A stretch of 64,000 nt of DNA from Parahoeflea olei (GCF_001703635.1 NZ_LQZT01000001.1:198648-262647), one strand, 5' to 3'; shown: positions 1-8,977, numbered from the stretch's first letter. Made by a program: numbers and translations. Notes: generated from the sequence alone by a model not told the origin.

Positions 1-738
1 GAACCCCTTGCCGGCCAGCGCATTGGGGATCAGCATCGCGCCGACCTGCCGGTTGTCCTGCAGCGCCGAGACGATGCGCGCGGCGATCTGGCCGCTGTCG
101 AGGCTGATGGTCTGGCCGGTGCCGAACACGTCGATGCTTTCGCGCCATGTCGCCGTGCCGCCCATGTCGGCGAGTTCGCACGGCTTGTCCGGCGGCACGA
201 AGGCGCAGGCGTCCAGCATCGAGACATAGGTCTGCCGCTCCTCCGGTCCGTCCGACGATGCCGTCTCCTCCACCAGCATGCCGTCAGGATGCTGGCTGAA
301 GCGGTAGTGACGCGAGATCCATTCGCCGATGTCGATGCCGATCCGCCCGATCTCGGCACCCGCTGCGCCCGCGGGAAACAGCGGCGTCGCCGCCTTCGAG
401 ACGAACGGGAGCGTGGCCGCGGCGGGCCCCTCGCGGCCGACCCGCTCATCCGGCAGTTCGATCAGGAAACGGAAGAAATCCAGACCCTTGGCGAGATCCA
501 GATGCTCGATCCGCAGCATTTCCTGGGCGGTCTCCAGGCTTGCGGACAATTCGGCATTGCGCGCCTGCGCCGACCGCGCGGACAGGTAGCTGTTGAAAAG
601 GCTCAGCAAGCCGATGGCGATGACGAGGGACACCACGAACAGGCTCACCCGGTTGAGCCGGTGGCGCTCCCCCGAGGCTGAAAACAGGATGCCGAGAACC
701 GAGACGACCGATCCCAGCACGATCAGCAGATAGCTCAT
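1..738 (-). CDS. Uncharacterised membrane protein, C-terminus cut by the window edge
   Basis: The reading frame is open from the ATG at 738 to base 1, giving 246 visible codons. Two hydrophobic stretches, about residues 3-20 and 33-50, predict an N-terminal membrane hairpin. A helical stretch rich in Ala, Glu and Leu follows, then a soluble domain with two cysteines about ten residues apart. A strong AGGAGGA Shine-Dalgarno lies 9 bases before the ATG, which fixes the start. It follows mnmA on the same strand after 72 bases and may be co-transcribed. I do not recognise the family, and the missing C-terminus may hold the informative part. Confidence 0.7.
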   Translation of the reverse strand, partial: MSYLLIVLGSVVSVLGILFSASGERHRLNRVSLFVVSLVIAIGLLSLFNSYLSARSAQARNAELSASLETAQEMLRIEHLDLAKGLDFFRFLIELPDERVGREGPAAATLPFVSKAATPLFPAGAAGAEIGRIGIDIGEWISRHYRFSQHPDGMLVEETASSDGPEERQTYVSMLDACAFVPPDKPCELADMGGTATWRESIDVFGTGQTISLDSGQIAARIVSALQDNRQVGAMLIPNALAGKGF

Positions 739-810
739 CGCCGCACGTCCTCCTCCCCCGATCCGGCGGCAGGTGCGCGGCCGGACTTCCCAACCGCCTC
801 GGCGCGCCCG

Positions 811-2001
811 TCAGGCGGCCGGGCGCAACAGCGTCGACAGCATGGCTTCCGCCGCGGCCGACCGCTCCGAGCGGTCGATGAAGCCGCCGCCATAGACGCG
901 CGCCTCGTCGCCGGCGGCCGAATAGAGCACGCAGGCCTGGCCCGGCGCCACGCCGGCCTCGCCCTCGACCAGTTCCACCGAGATTTCGCCGTCGATGGCG
1001 CGCAGGATCGCCGGCCGCGGCGGCCGGGTCGAGCGCACCTTGGCGAAACATTCGAGCCCGTCCGCGCCGAAGCTTTCGAGCGCCCCATCGCCCAGCCAGT
1101 TGACGTCGCGCAGGATCAGCCGCCGGGTTTCGAGCGCCTCGCGCGGGCCGACGATGACCCGGCGCGAGCGGGCATCGAGATGCACCACATAGAGCGGATC
1201 GCCGATCGCCACGCCGATGCCGCGGCGCTGGCCGATGGTGTAGTGGACGATGCCCTGGTGCTCGCCGAGCACGCGGCCGTCGATATGCACGATCTCGCCG
1301 GCCAGCGCCGCATCGGGCTTGAGCTTCTCGATGACGTTGGCGTATTTGCCCTGCGGCACGAAGCAGATGTCCTGGCTGTCGGCCTTGGCGGCGACGCCGA
1401 GGCCCATTTCGGCGGCGAGCTCGCGGGTGCGCGCTTTGGGCAGGTCGCCGAGCGGGAACCTGAGATAATCGAGCTGGTCCTGGGTGGTGGCGAACAGGAA
1501 ATAGCTCTGGTCGCGGTCGGCATCGACCGGGCGATAGAGCGCCCGCCGGCCGGGATTGTCCGGCGACGGGTTCGGCCGCGAGCGGATATAGTGCCCGGTC
1601 GCCAGCGCATCGGCGCCGAGATCGCGCGCGGTGGCGAGCAAATCGGCGAACTTGACCGTCTGGTTGCAGGCCACGCAGGGGATCGGCGTTTCGCCCGCCA
1701 CATAGCTTTCGGCGAACGGGTTGATCACCGCCTCGCGGAAGCGCTGTTCATAGTCGAGCACGTAATGCGGGATGCCGAGCGTTTCGCACACCCGGCGGGC
1801 ATCGTCGATGTCCTGCCCGGCACAGCAGGAGCCGGCCCGGTGCACGGCGGCGCCGTGGTCATAGAGCTGCAATGTCACGCCGAGCACATCGTAGCCCTCG
1901 CGGGCGAGAAGACCCGCCACCACCGAGCTGTCGACGCCGCCCGACATGGCGACCACCACCCGCGTATCCCGCGGGTCCTTGTCAAAATCGAGACTGTTCA
2001 C
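811..2001 (-). CDS. mnmA: tRNA-specific 2-thiouridylase MnmA
   Basis: Transfers sulfur to the wobble uridine (U34) of tRNAs for Lys, Glu and Gln, using ATP to adenylate the base. The PP-loop motif SGGVDSS lies at residues 20-26. The two catalytic cysteines of the family are visible in PCVACNQ (about residue 115) and DSQDICF (about residue 215). The C-terminal part has the usual beta-barrel tRNA-binding portion, and the length of 396 residues is normal. I prefer the GTG at 2001, which has GGGG six bases upstream, over the TTG at 2016, which has no ribosome site. It is divergent from sciP. Confidence 0.95.
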   Translation of the reverse strand: MNSLDFDKDPRDTRVVVAMSGGVDSSVVAGLLAREGYDVLGVTLQLYDHGAAVHRAGSCCAGQDIDDARRVCETLGIPHYVLDYEQRFREAVINPFAESYVAGETPIPCVACNQTVKFADLLATARDLGADALATGHYIRSRPNPSPDNPGRRALYRPVDADRDQSYFLFATTQDQLDYLRFPLGDLPKARTRELAAEMGLGVAAKADSQDICFVPQGKYANVIEKLKPDAALAGEIVHIDGRVLGEHQGIVHYTIGQRRGIGVAIGDPLYVVHLDARSRRVIVGPREALETRRLILRDVNWLGDGALESFGADGLECFAKVRSTRPPRPAILRAIDGEISVELVEGEAGVAPGQACVLYSAAGDEARVYGGGFIDRSERSAAAEAMLSTLLRPAA

Positions 2002-2306
2002 TGTTTTCCCCGGCAATCAAAAGCGTTCAAGGCGCTGATCAAGCGGTTTCAGACCGTCCGTTGCGGACACGCCCTTTATAGGGCCTCGGGGCCGGCGCAA
2101 CAAGGTGCCTTGCGCGCCAGTCGCGCCCGGGCTTCTTCCGCACCCGATCTCGCCTTCGGCGCGGCCCCGTTCTGCCCCCGATCCGGCCCCGGCGCAGTGT
2201 CCCGTTCCGGGTCAGAACTTACCAAAACCTTGCCGAGCCTTTAGGCAATTTTTAAACTCGAGCCTGTAGGGTCAGGTCTCAGGTCTTGAGTGTGTAAGAG
2301 AGTCCA
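2002..2306. promoter_or_regulatory. Divergent mnmA/sciP control region with a GANTC site
   Basis: This 305-base stretch has no convincing gene. A GAGTC (GANTC, the CcrM methylation sequence) lies at 2300-2304, directly before the sciP ATG, with an AT-rich run (ttttt, taaa) about 40 bases upstream of it. In other alphaproteobacteria, GANTC methylation tunes cell-cycle promoters; that role here is inference. Confidence 0.3.
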
Positions 2307-2582
2307 ATGACCGATATGGTACGACCCCGAGTCAAATATGTGATCGGCCCCGACGGCAGTCCGTTGACCATCGCAGATTTGCCCCCCGCCAACACCCGCC
2401 GATGGGTTATCCGGCGCAAGGCTGAAGTGGTTGCCGCTGTCCGCGGCGGGCTGTTGAGTCTTGAGGAAGCCTGTGAACGCTACACGCTGACGGTGGAGGA
2501 ATTCCTCTCCTGGCAGTCGTCGATCAGCGATCATGGTCTCGCCGGCCTGCGCACCACGCGCATCCAGCAATACCGCCACTGA
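2307..2582 (+). CDS. sciP: CtrA inhibitor SciP (DUF1153)
   Basis: A small helix-turn-helix protein. In Caulobacter it binds the master regulator CtrA and blocks its transcriptional activation in G1 cells. The 91-residue product has the hallmark order of the family: an N-terminal beta segment (PRVKYVIGPDGSPLTIADLP), the NTRRWVIRRKAEVV helix, then a helix-turn-helix ending in ISDHGLAGLRTTRIQQYR. It lies 2 kb from ctrA on the same strand, with chpT and eipA further on, as in related genomes. Length and sequence leave little doubt about the family; its exact role here is taken from Caulobacter. Confidence 0.95.
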   Translation: MTDMVRPRVKYVIGPDGSPLTIADLPPANTRRWVIRRKAEVVAAVRGGLLSLEEACERYTLTVEEFLSWQSSISDHGLAGLRTTRIQQYRH

Positions 2583-2689
2583 GCCGCCTTCAGGTTCCTC
2601 TCCCGTTTCGCCCATTCCCGGCCTCCTCGGCCGCAGACCCGGTGCCTTTCGCGCCAGCCGGCAGGTCCGGCTGGCGTCGTGCATGCGCG

Positions 2690-3166
2690 TCAGCGGCCGG
2701 GCGGTGCGCCGTCCTGTCCTGAGCGGGCAAGCCGGCCGGCAAGGCCATGCGCGACCGCCGCGGTGAGCGCCGAGGCGGCGTAGAACCAAAGCCCCGGCTG
2801 GGAGAAGGCTTTCGCCAGGCCGCCGGTCTTGGCCGCGACGATGACCAGTGCCACCAGCACCACGTCCATCAGCGACCAGCGGCTCAGATGCGGCAGCAGG
2901 CGTGCGGCCAGGCCGGAGCGGGATCCGCCGCCCACGGCCTCGGCGGAAATCGCGATCAGCTTGATCACCGGAAAGGCGATCGAGACAAGCGCGACCACCA
3001 GCGCAAGCAGCCGGTCCTCGCCGGACCAGAGCGCGGCCACCACGCCCAGCAGCGAGGGGGATTGGTCGAACAGGTAGAGCGTCTCGAACCGGACCAGCGG
3101 CAGCACGATCCCGAGCCCGAAGAACAGGGCCGACAGGACCAGCGCCGCAGCGAGCATCAACCGCAT
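2690..3166 (-). CDS. PqiA-family (paraquat-inducible protein A) inner-membrane protein
   Basis: A short integral membrane protein of 158 residues with four predicted transmembrane segments (about 4-24, 45-70, 95-112 and 122-145). The segment RWSLMDVVLVALVI matches the most conserved PqiA element. Full PqiA proteins carry two such domains; this is a single-domain version. PqiA proteins work with MCE proteins in envelope lipid homeostasis, but no MCE gene is visible nearby, so the role is open. The ATG at 3166 has a GGGAGG ribosome site and removes a long spurious extension upstream. It is convergent with sciP and divergent from the acetyltransferase gene. Confidence 0.75.
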   Translation of the reverse strand: MRLMLAAALVLSALFFGLGIVLPLVRFETLYLFDQSPSLLGVVAALWSGEDRLLALVVALVSIAFPVIKLIAISAEAVGGGSRSGLAARLLPHLSRWSLMDVVLVALVIVAAKTGGLAKAFSQPGLWFYAASALTAAVAHGLAGRLARSGQDGAPPGR

Positions 3167-3289
3167 TCCCGTCCTCCCTGCACCTTTCCGTCCGGCCACA
3201 AACCGGCGGCGCAGGGGATGGCTCGAGGCGTGCCCGCCCGCATCCGCGGCTTGACGCTGCGCCCGTCCCCTCCATATCCGACTGAACCC

Positions 3290-3595
3290 ATGAATGGCAA
3301 ACGACAGGCGGAGCAGATGCAGATCAGCGAAGAAACCGGCCCCACGGGGGGACGCTATGTCGCCTCGCTCGAGGGTGTTGAGGCGGAGATGACCTATTCC
3401 CGCACCTCGCCCCAACTCATCATCATCGATCACACCGGCGTGCCCGATGCCTTGCGCGGCAAGGGCGTCGGCCAGGCGCTCGCCGCCCATGCCGTGGAGG
3501 CGGCGCGGGCGGGCGGCTGGAAGATCATTCCGCTCTGCCCCTTTTTCAAGGCCCAGGCGCAACGTAATCCGGACTGGCGCGACGTGGTGATCTGA
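3290..3595 (+). CDS. GNAT-type N-acetyltransferase, short YjdJ-like class
   Basis: The 101-residue product fits the small one-domain acetyltransferase group. The acetyl-CoA loop is visible as VPDALRGKGVGQALAAHAVE at about residues 51-70, and a typical C-terminal stretch LCPFFKAQAQRNPDW follows. The beta segment before the loop (MTYSRTSPQLIIIDHTGV) also fits. Substrate unknown. The ATG at 3290 has no strong ribosome site, and translation could begin at the later ATG at 3317. An intrinsic terminator follows 30 bases downstream. Confidence 0.85.
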   Translation: MNGKRQAEQMQISEETGPTGGRYVASLEGVEAEMTYSRTSPQLIIIDHTGVPDALRGKGVGQALAAHAVEAARAGGWKIIPLCPFFKAQAQRNPDWRDVVI

Positions 3596-3624
3596 CCGCA
3601 AGACGTGACCCGGTCACGCGAAAC

Positions 3625-3651
3625 GGCCCGGTCGCGACCGACCGGGCCTTT
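3625..3651 (+). terminator. Intrinsic terminator after the acetyltransferase gene
   Basis: A perfect nine-base-pair stem (GGCCCGGTC at 3625-3633 with GACCGGGCC at 3640-3648) with a six-base loop, followed by TTT. Confidence 0.7.
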
Positions 3652-3741
3652 CCTGGTGTCATCATGCGGTTCGGCGGGCGGACACAGGCTGACGCCTGCC
3701 CGCCTCCCGGCCTTGCGGCCGCGCCGAACCAAAGGCCGCGC

Positions 3742-4098
3742 TCAGACCGCGCGGCTGGAGCGATGCCCGGCGTCACGTTCCTCGAGCGCCGCCGCCTTTT
3801 CATACTCCGCCTGGGCTTCCTCGAGCGCCAGTTCCGCGGCGTCGAGCTGAACCTTCAGTTCGCGGATCGACGTCTGCAGGTTGTCGGCGCGCTGGCGGGC
3901 TGCCTTGGCGAAGGTCGGATAGGCGAAGTGGGTCGGATCGGTGATTCCGGCCTTCTTCTCCTCGGCGGCGATCTGGTACTCCAGTTCGGCCGCCATCTTT
4001 TCCATTTCCGCCATCATCAGCTGGATCTGTCCGAGCTGGCGGGTTTTCTCATTGACCTGAAACTGCTTCAGGCGAACGTGGCTTTCACGTGGCTTCAT
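3742..4098 (-). CDS. fliJ: FliJ-like flagellar export chaperone
   Basis: The 118-residue product is almost entirely alpha-helical and charged, in two helical blocks, as expected for FliJ, the coiled-coil stalk that sits in the FliI ATPase ring of the flagellar type III export apparatus. Features include KLQ-type N-terminal basic residues and long Glu/Ala/Gln repeats (about 20-50 and 62-110). No other flagellar gene is in view, but fliJ is often separated from the flagellar cluster and placed beside ctrA in Rhizobiales. The ATG at 4098 has GGGAG eight bases upstream; the in-frame TTG at 4104 is less likely. Coiled-coil proteins are easy to misassign, hence the reduced confidence. Confidence 0.75.
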   Translation of the reverse strand: MKPRESHVRLKQFQVNEKTRQLGQIQLMMAEMEKMAAELEYQIAAEEKKAGITDPTHFAYPTFAKAARQRADNLQTSIRELKVQLDAAELALEEAQAEYEKAAALEERDAGHRSSRAV

Positions 4099-4535
4099 AC
4101 GCAATACTCCCGTGATGCGAGATCCCGGCTACTGAACTCATTGTCCCGGCACATTCGCCAGTCCCGATTTTGGAAACATGACCACGACGTTAACTTTTAG
4201 CAGATCGTGGTAACCTTTCGTTTACGGGCATCGTTAATAATACGGGTCATGGTTTAAGGCGGGGTAAACAGGAAACATGATTTTTCCGCCCGTCATTCCG
4301 GAGTCCTTTGAATCACTTGGACATCTTTTTTGATGTGACACATCAAGAGATCCAGGCAAATTTTAAGGAATGAAATCAGGAGTATGCCAGTAAGAATTAA
4401 CATCTCGATAGCGGTTGCAAAACCCCATCAGAATTTGTTAACCATTCCATGGCAGCCTCCAAATCAGGCAACGACTGGATCCGTGACGCGTGACTGGATC
4501 TCAACGACCTTGCGGCGGCGGAAAAGGGGATAAAT
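4099..4535. promoter_or_regulatory. fliJ-ctrA intergenic control region with two GANTC sites
   Basis: This 437-base stretch is AT-rich compared with its surroundings and carries no gene. GANTC methylation sites lie at 4301-4305 (GAGTC) and 4310-4314 (GAATC), nine bases apart and about 225 bases before the ctrA start. A CtrA-like pair of half sites, GTAA-N7-TTTA, lies at 4210-4224 and matches six of eight consensus positions. In Caulobacter the ctrA promoter is controlled by a GANTC site and by CtrA itself, so the same logic is plausible here. Confidence 0.5.
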
Positions 4536-5237
4536 ATGCGGGTTCTACTGATCGAGGATGACAGCGCGACAGCTCAGAGCATCGAACTGATGCTGAAGTC
4601 TGAAAGCTTCAACGTGTACACCACGGATCTGGGCGAAGAAGGTGTCGATCTCGGCAAACTCTACGACTACGATATCATCCTGCTTGATCTCAATCTGCCG
4701 GACATGTCCGGCTACGAGGTCCTGCGGACCTTGCGGCTGTCCAAGGTCAAGACCCCGATCCTGATTCTGTCCGGCATGGCCGGCATCGAGGACAAGGTTC
4801 GCGGTCTCGGATTTGGCGCCGACGATTATATGACGAAACCGTTCCACAAGGACGAACTCGTCGCACGCATTCACGCCATCGTGCGTCGTTCCAAGGGTCA
4901 CGCCCAGTCGGTCATCACCACCGGCGACCTGGTGGTCAACCTCGACGCCAAGACCGTCGAAGTCGGTTCCCAGCGGGTTCACCTGACCGGCAAGGAATAC
5001 CAGATGCTGGAGCTACTTTCGCTCCGCAAGGGTACGACCCTGACCAAGGAAATGTTCCTCAACCATCTCTATGGCGGCATGGACGAGCCGGAACTGAAGA
5101 TCATCGACGTCTTCATCTGCAAGCTGCGCAAGAAGCTCGCCACCTCCGCGGGCGGCAAGAACTACATCGAGACCGTGTGGGGTCGCGGCTATGTGCTGCG
5201 CGAGCCCGACGAGCGGGACATTCTCGAAAGCGCCTGA
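4536..5237 (+). CDS. ctrA: Cell-cycle master response regulator CtrA
   Basis: An OmpR-type response regulator of 233 residues that controls the cell cycle, division and motility in alphaproteobacteria. The receiver domain covers residues 1-115, with acidic residues D8/D9, phospho-acceptor D51 (ILLDLNLP) and a conserved Lys in YMTKPFHK. The winged-helix DNA-binding domain (about 125-225) contains [13 protein letters not shown] and [11 protein letters not shown]. In the ChpT pathway the phosphate reaches D51 through CckA and ChpT; chpT lies 0.6 kb away on the other strand. A GGGGA ribosome site precedes the ATG. Confidence 0.97.
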   Translation: MRVLLIEDDSATAQSIELMLKSESFNVYTTDLGEEGVDLGKLYDYDIILLDLNLPDMSGYEVLRTLRLSKVKTPILILSGMAGIEDKVRGLGFGADDYMTKPFHKDELVARIHAIVRRSKGHAQSVITTGDLVVNLDAKTVEVGSQRVHLTGKEYQMLELLSLRKGTTLTKEMFLNHLYGGMDEPELKIIDVFICKLRKKLATSAGGKNYIETVWGRGYVLREPDERDILESA

Positions 5238-5273
5238 TCCCGGCGCGGCATCCGACGAGACCCAAAAACGCAC

Positions 5274-5299
5274 AAACCCGCCGGATCCGGCGGGTTTTT
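5274..5299 (+). terminator. Intrinsic terminator of ctrA
   Basis: The stem is AACCCGCCGG paired with CCGGCGGGTT around the palindrome centre at 5285-5286, followed by TTTTT. It is strong and sits 36 bases after the ctrA stop codon. Confidence 0.85.
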
Positions 5300-5376
5300 C
5301 GTTTGCGCTCACATCTCCGAATGCCCCGCCAAGGGTCGCGGCCCCGACGCGGAGGCCCCTGCCCCACCTTTTGCGA

Positions 5377-5739
5377 TCAGGCGGCGGCGGCGTAGGGCGC
5401 GAAGGTTTCGGTGAGGATGCGCCGGTCGAACGGCTTGAGCAGGAAGTCGTCGGCGCCGGCGCGCTTGCCCGCCATCATCTGCTTGAATTCCTTCTCGATC
5501 ATCAGATAGTAGATGCGCACATCCTTGCCGCCCTCCATCTGCCGGACCGAGGAAATCAGGTCCAGAGCACCGGTCATGCCCGAATCGACACACAGCACGT
5601 CGGGCAGTTGCGCATCGCACATGATCATCGCTTCGCCAGCATTCGAGGCCTCGATCACGAGATAGTCGAGCCCGGAGAGGATGCGCTTGGCAACCTTGCA
5701 GATCACGGCGGAATCATCGGCGATCATCAAGCGGCGCAT
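5377..5739 (-). CDS. Single-domain CheY-like receiver with a degenerate switch residue
   Basis: A 120-residue stand-alone receiver with no output domain. Acidic D8/D9, phospho-acceptor D52 (LCVDSGM) and K102 (LLKPFD) are present. The conserved Ser/Thr after beta strand 4, which senses phosphorylation, is replaced: the segment reads YYLMIEKEF. The usual NMP after the phospho-Asp is also changed to SGM. AAAGGAGA lies upstream of the ATG at 5739. It follows chpT on the same strand after 137 bases, a position where related genomes also keep a receiver. It is not CpdR, whose sequence is clearly different. It may be a phosphate sink or a receiver with altered signalling. Confidence 0.85.
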   Translation of the reverse strand: MRRLMIADDSAVICKVAKRILSGLDYLVIEASNAGEAMIMCDAQLPDVLCVDSGMTGALDLISSVRQMEGGKDVRIYYLMIEKEFKQMMAGKRAGADDFLLKPFDRRILTETFAPYAAAA

Positions 5740-5876
5740 GGCGGGTCTCCTTTGCTTCGTGCCCCCGGTCCCGGATCAGCGATCCGCGACCAGTGGACAC
5801 AAGATAGCGCAATGGAGCGAACAAACCGTAATCAGACAGGCTTAACGGAATGTTGCCCGCGCCGGGGCCGCGCGGA

Positions 5877-6527
5877 TCAGGCCGCGGCCGGGCGCTGGGC
5901 GGTGAACACCACCTCTTCGGCATTGGCCGTGCAGGCAAGCTCGAGCCCGGTTTCCTGGGCCAAGAGCACGGTATAGTAGGGCTGGATCGAGTGGGCGTCG
6001 ATCGCCTCTTCCACCTGGCCCGAATAGATCTCGAGGAACTTGGGCGGCACCCGCACCATGCGGCCCTTGCAGGCCAGGCGGAATTTCGGATCGGTTTCCG
6101 GCGTTTCCAGCGTCACGTCGATTTCGCCGCCGCGCGGGATTGCGCCATAGGCGACCAGAAACAGGTTGAGCAGAAGCTTGACCTGGTTCTTCGGGATGAT
6201 GGCGCGCGGGCCGCTCCATTTGACTTCGGTCTTCTTGTCGGCCGAAACGAAGTCGATCACCGCCTTCTCGGCCTCGCCGGTGTCGATCGAGGCACCCACG
6301 GACCCCGACGCCCCGAACGCCAGGCGGGCGAATTTCAGCCGCACCGAGGCATTGAGCGCACTGGTGCGGATGAGGTCCATCGCATCCGCATCGGCGCCGC
6401 CCTCGTCGAGCAGCTCCAGACCGTTGTTGATCGCTCCCACGGGAGAAATGATATCGTGGCAGACCCGGCTGCACAGAAGTGCCGCAAGGTCCGGCCCCGC
6501 CAAGGTCAGATTAAGGTTCTTAGACAT
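5877..6527 (-). CDS. chpT: Histidine phosphotransferase ChpT
   Basis: Relays phosphate from the hybrid kinase CckA to CtrA and CpdR in the alphaproteobacterial cell-cycle pathway. The product is 216 residues long. It starts with a DHp-like helical hairpin carrying the phospho-histidine H24 in CSRVCHDIISPVGAINNGLE, then a second helix (about 45-75). The C-terminal ATPase-like fold (about 85-216) lacks ATP-binding motifs, as is normal for ChpT. The ATG at 6527 has AAAGGAGA upstream; the longer upstream extension is not supported. Its position between ctrA and eipA matches that in Brucella. Confidence 0.93.
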   Translation of the reverse strand: MSKNLNLTLAGPDLAALLCSRVCHDIISPVGAINNGLELLDEGGADADAMDLIRTSALNASVRLKFARLAFGASGSVGASIDTGEAEKAVIDFVSADKKTEVKWSGPRAIIPKNQVKLLLNLFLVAYGAIPRGGEIDVTLETPETDPKFRLACKGRMVRVPPKFLEIYSGQVEEAIDAHSIQPYYTVLLAQETGLELACTANAEEVVFTAQRPAAA

Positions 6528-6784
6528 CCAAATCTCCTTTGGGCGCGCCGCGCGCCGAATCACGTGCCATGGAAAATCGCACCGGGTGCGGTCAATCGCA
6601 AGCGGCGCGGTCAATCGCAAGCATTGGCCATCGCGATTGCCTGACTGGCCCGCCAATTGCTTGTTGCGCAATCCGTTCCGCCCTAAAGACACCACATTTG
6701 GTAAACTGCTTATTAAGATCGAGACGCCAGAATACGCTCAAATCTTCTCTGCGGTATCAACCGTGCACAAAATGGAGTGGACCC

Positions 6785-7372
6785 ATGATTGCGTCCCGCT
6801 TTCGCCCGAGCGCCCTATTCACATTTGTCCTGTCGGTTTTCCTGATGGTCGTGCCCGCCCCCGACGCGCAGGCCCAAAGCGCCAGTTCGTCGCAATATAC
6901 CGCCCAGGAGATCGTCGATGCGGGCCACGGCTTCTTCGGCAGCACCTCCGGCGGGCTCGCCAAGCTGGTCGAGAAGGCATTCCAGTCCTACGGCCTGCCC
7001 AACGGCTACATCCTGGGCCAGGAAGCCTCCGGCGCGCTGATCGGCGGCCTGACCTATGGCGAAGGCGAACTCTACACCAAGAATGCCGGCCAGCACGACG
7101 TGTTCTGGCAGGGGCCGTCCATCGGCTTGGACTATGGCGGCGACGGCAACCGCACCATGATGCTGGTCTACAACCTGCCGAGCGTCGACGGCGTCTATGG
7201 CCGCTTCGGCGGCGTCTCCGGCTCGGCCTATCTGGTGGCCGGCCTCGGCATGACCGTGCTCAAGCGCAACAATGTGGTGGTGGTTCCGATCCGCACCGGC
7301 GTCGGCGCCCGGCTCGGGGTCAATGTCGGCTATCTGAAGCTGACGCGCTCGCCGACCTGGAACCCGTTCTGA
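6785..7372 (+). CDS. eipA: Periplasmic envelope integrity protein EipA (DUF1134)
   Basis: A secreted small beta-barrel-like protein of 195 residues. The signal peptide spans about residues 1-31 (hydrophobic FTFVLSVFLMVVPAPDAQA), followed by the mature domain with the family features FFGSTSGGLAKLVEKAF, GEGELYTKN and GLDYGGDGNRTMMLVYNL. In Brucella and Caulobacter this family is needed for envelope stress resistance and is under CtrA control. Divergent from chpT. A GGAG site precedes the ATG at 6785, and an intrinsic terminator follows, so it is probably monocistronic. Confidence 0.9.
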   Translation: MIASRFRPSALFTFVLSVFLMVVPAPDAQAQSASSSQYTAQEIVDAGHGFFGSTSGGLAKLVEKAFQSYGLPNGYILGQEASGALIGGLTYGEGELYTKNAGQHDVFWQGPSIGLDYGGDGNRTMMLVYNLPSVDGVYGRFGGVSGSAYLVAGLGMTVLKRNNVVVVPIRTGVGARLGVNVGYLKLTRSPTWNPF

Positions 7373-7442
7373 CCCAGGTCGCCGGTTCGGCGTGGCGGGC
7401 AGCCCCGCCCGGCCGGCCCCCTCACGGCCGATCCCGGCCAGA

Positions 7443-7467
7443 AGCGGCTCTCCGGGGCCGCTTTTTT
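7443..7467 (+). terminator. Intrinsic terminator after eipA
   Basis: The stem is AGCGGC (7443-7448) paired with GCCGCT (7457-7462), followed by a run of T. It lies 70 bases after the eipA stop. Confidence 0.75.
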
Positions 7468-7603
7468 GCTTGCCGGCCGGCGCCAGCCACCCGGATGTGC
7501 TTGCCGACTGGTTAAGGTCATGCTTAAAGCTCTCGAGGTTTTGCCGGATCCGCGGATCCGGACCGGCCCGTGACGCTGTGGCCCGTGACACTGTGGATTG
7601 AAA

Positions 7604-8929
7604 GTGATCGAGTTTGTCCTGCTCTTCGCGTTGGGTTTTCTCGCTGCCGCCCTGGTGGCGCTCATTGTCGCGCCGATTATCCACCGGCGCGTGGTGACCC
7701 TGACCGAGCGGCGCATCCGCGCCAGCGTGCCGCTGTCGACCGCGGAGATCCGCGCCGAAAAGGACATGGCCCGCGCCGCCTTTGCCGCCGAGAATGCGCG
7801 GCTGTCGATCGACCTGAAGAGCAACCGCGACCTGCTGGCCGGCAGCGTGGCGCGCAACGAGCGGCTGAGCAACGAGCTGGTGACGCTGCGCGCGGAAAAG
7901 CTCGCCACCGAAACCACCCTGGAAGAGCGGGAAGCGAGCATCCGCGAACTCAATGCGGAACTCGCCGAGCGTGACATCCGCATCACCACCCTGACCGGCC
8001 ATTTCAACGACGCGACCCGGCTTGCCGAGGCCCGCAAGCTGGAAATGGCCAAGCGCGACGACCAGATCAACCGGCTCGGCACGGAGATCGAGGAACTGCG
8101 CATCGATCGCGCCACGCTCGACACCGAAGCCGAGAATTTCAAGGCGCAGATCCGGGACTTGCGCGAGGAGCGCGCGGCCCTGCGCGAGACGCTCAAGGAA
8201 ACCGAAGCCGCCAACCGCGATCTCGAAAACCGCTTGAAGAGCAACAGCGAGCGGCTGGCGCAGACCGAGCAGAAGCTTGCCAGGACCATCACCGCGCTGA
8301 CCGATCGCGAGAACGCGCTCGAGCGCCGGGTCGCCGAAGTCGAGCGGTTCCGCCAGAAGAACCGGGAGCTTTCCGACCAGTTGCGCGGTGTCCGCAGCGG
8401 CTCCCGGTCGGCGACCGACACCGCCCGCGCCGCGCAGGAGGCAGCCGCGCTCGCGGACATGGACGACGACCTGACGCCCGCTCCCGCCGGGGAAGAGCCG
8501 CGCGGGCATGGCTCGGACGACGAGGTTACGGCAGCAACCGAAGAGCCCCGCACCGAGCCGGCCGCGCCCGCGCCGGTCGCACAGCCGGCCCCGCCCGCGG
8601 CCGCTCTCGCAGCGCCCCAGAAGCCTCAGCCCACTTCTGCGGCTGCGGAGGACGGCATCTCCGAGGACGACAAGATCGACCGGCTGCGCGCCCGGCAGGC
8701 CGCACTGGTGGAGCGCCTGCTCAAGGCCGACAAGAGCAAGAACGACGCCGCCCTGCGCCGCGAGATCGCCACCGTCGCGGCGATGATGGTGGAACTGACC
8801 GCAAGCCGCGAAGGCGCAGGCTCGCGGCTGCACGCGCTGCTCCAGGGCAGCGAAGGCCAGACCCTGCCCGGCTCGAAGGAACCGACCCTGGCGGCCCGCG
8901 CCCATGAGATGATCGCCGCCGGCCGCTGA
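7604..8929 (+). CDS. Membrane-anchored long coiled-coil protein
   Basis: The product has about 441 residues. One N-terminal transmembrane helix (about 3-25) is followed by a continuous charged coiled coil (about 35-265, rich in Glu, Arg, Leu and Ala). A low-complexity Pro/Ala/Glu linker (about 280-345) and a short conserved helical C-terminus (DKIDRLRARQAALVERLLK onward) end it. The architecture suggests a cell-envelope scaffold. I do not recognise a named family. I chose GTG at 7604, with GGA six bases before; TTG at 7598 is possible. It stands alone between eipA and a convergent methyltransferase gene. Confidence 0.75.
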   Translation: MIEFVLLFALGFLAAALVALIVAPIIHRRVVTLTERRIRASVPLSTAEIRAEKDMARAAFAAENARLSIDLKSNRDLLAGSVARNERLSNELVTLRAEKLATETTLEEREASIRELNAELAERDIRITTLTGHFNDATRLAEARKLEMAKRDDQINRLGTEIEELRIDRATLDTEAENFKAQIRDLREERAALRETLKETEAANRDLENRLKSNSERLAQTEQKLARTITALTDRENALERRVAEVERFRQKNRELSDQLRGVRSGSRSATDTARAAQEAAALADMDDDLTPAPAGEEPRGHGSDDEVTAATEEPRTEPAAPAPVAQPAPPAAALAAPQKPQPTSAAAEDGISEDDKIDRLRARQAALVERLLKADKSKNDAALRREIATVAAMMVELTASREGAGSRLHALLQGSEGQTLPGSKEPTLAARAHEMIAAGR

Positions 8930-8977
8930 GGCCGCGAGCCCCCGCCGCCCATTTGTGCTGCAGCCGGACCGGACCGT

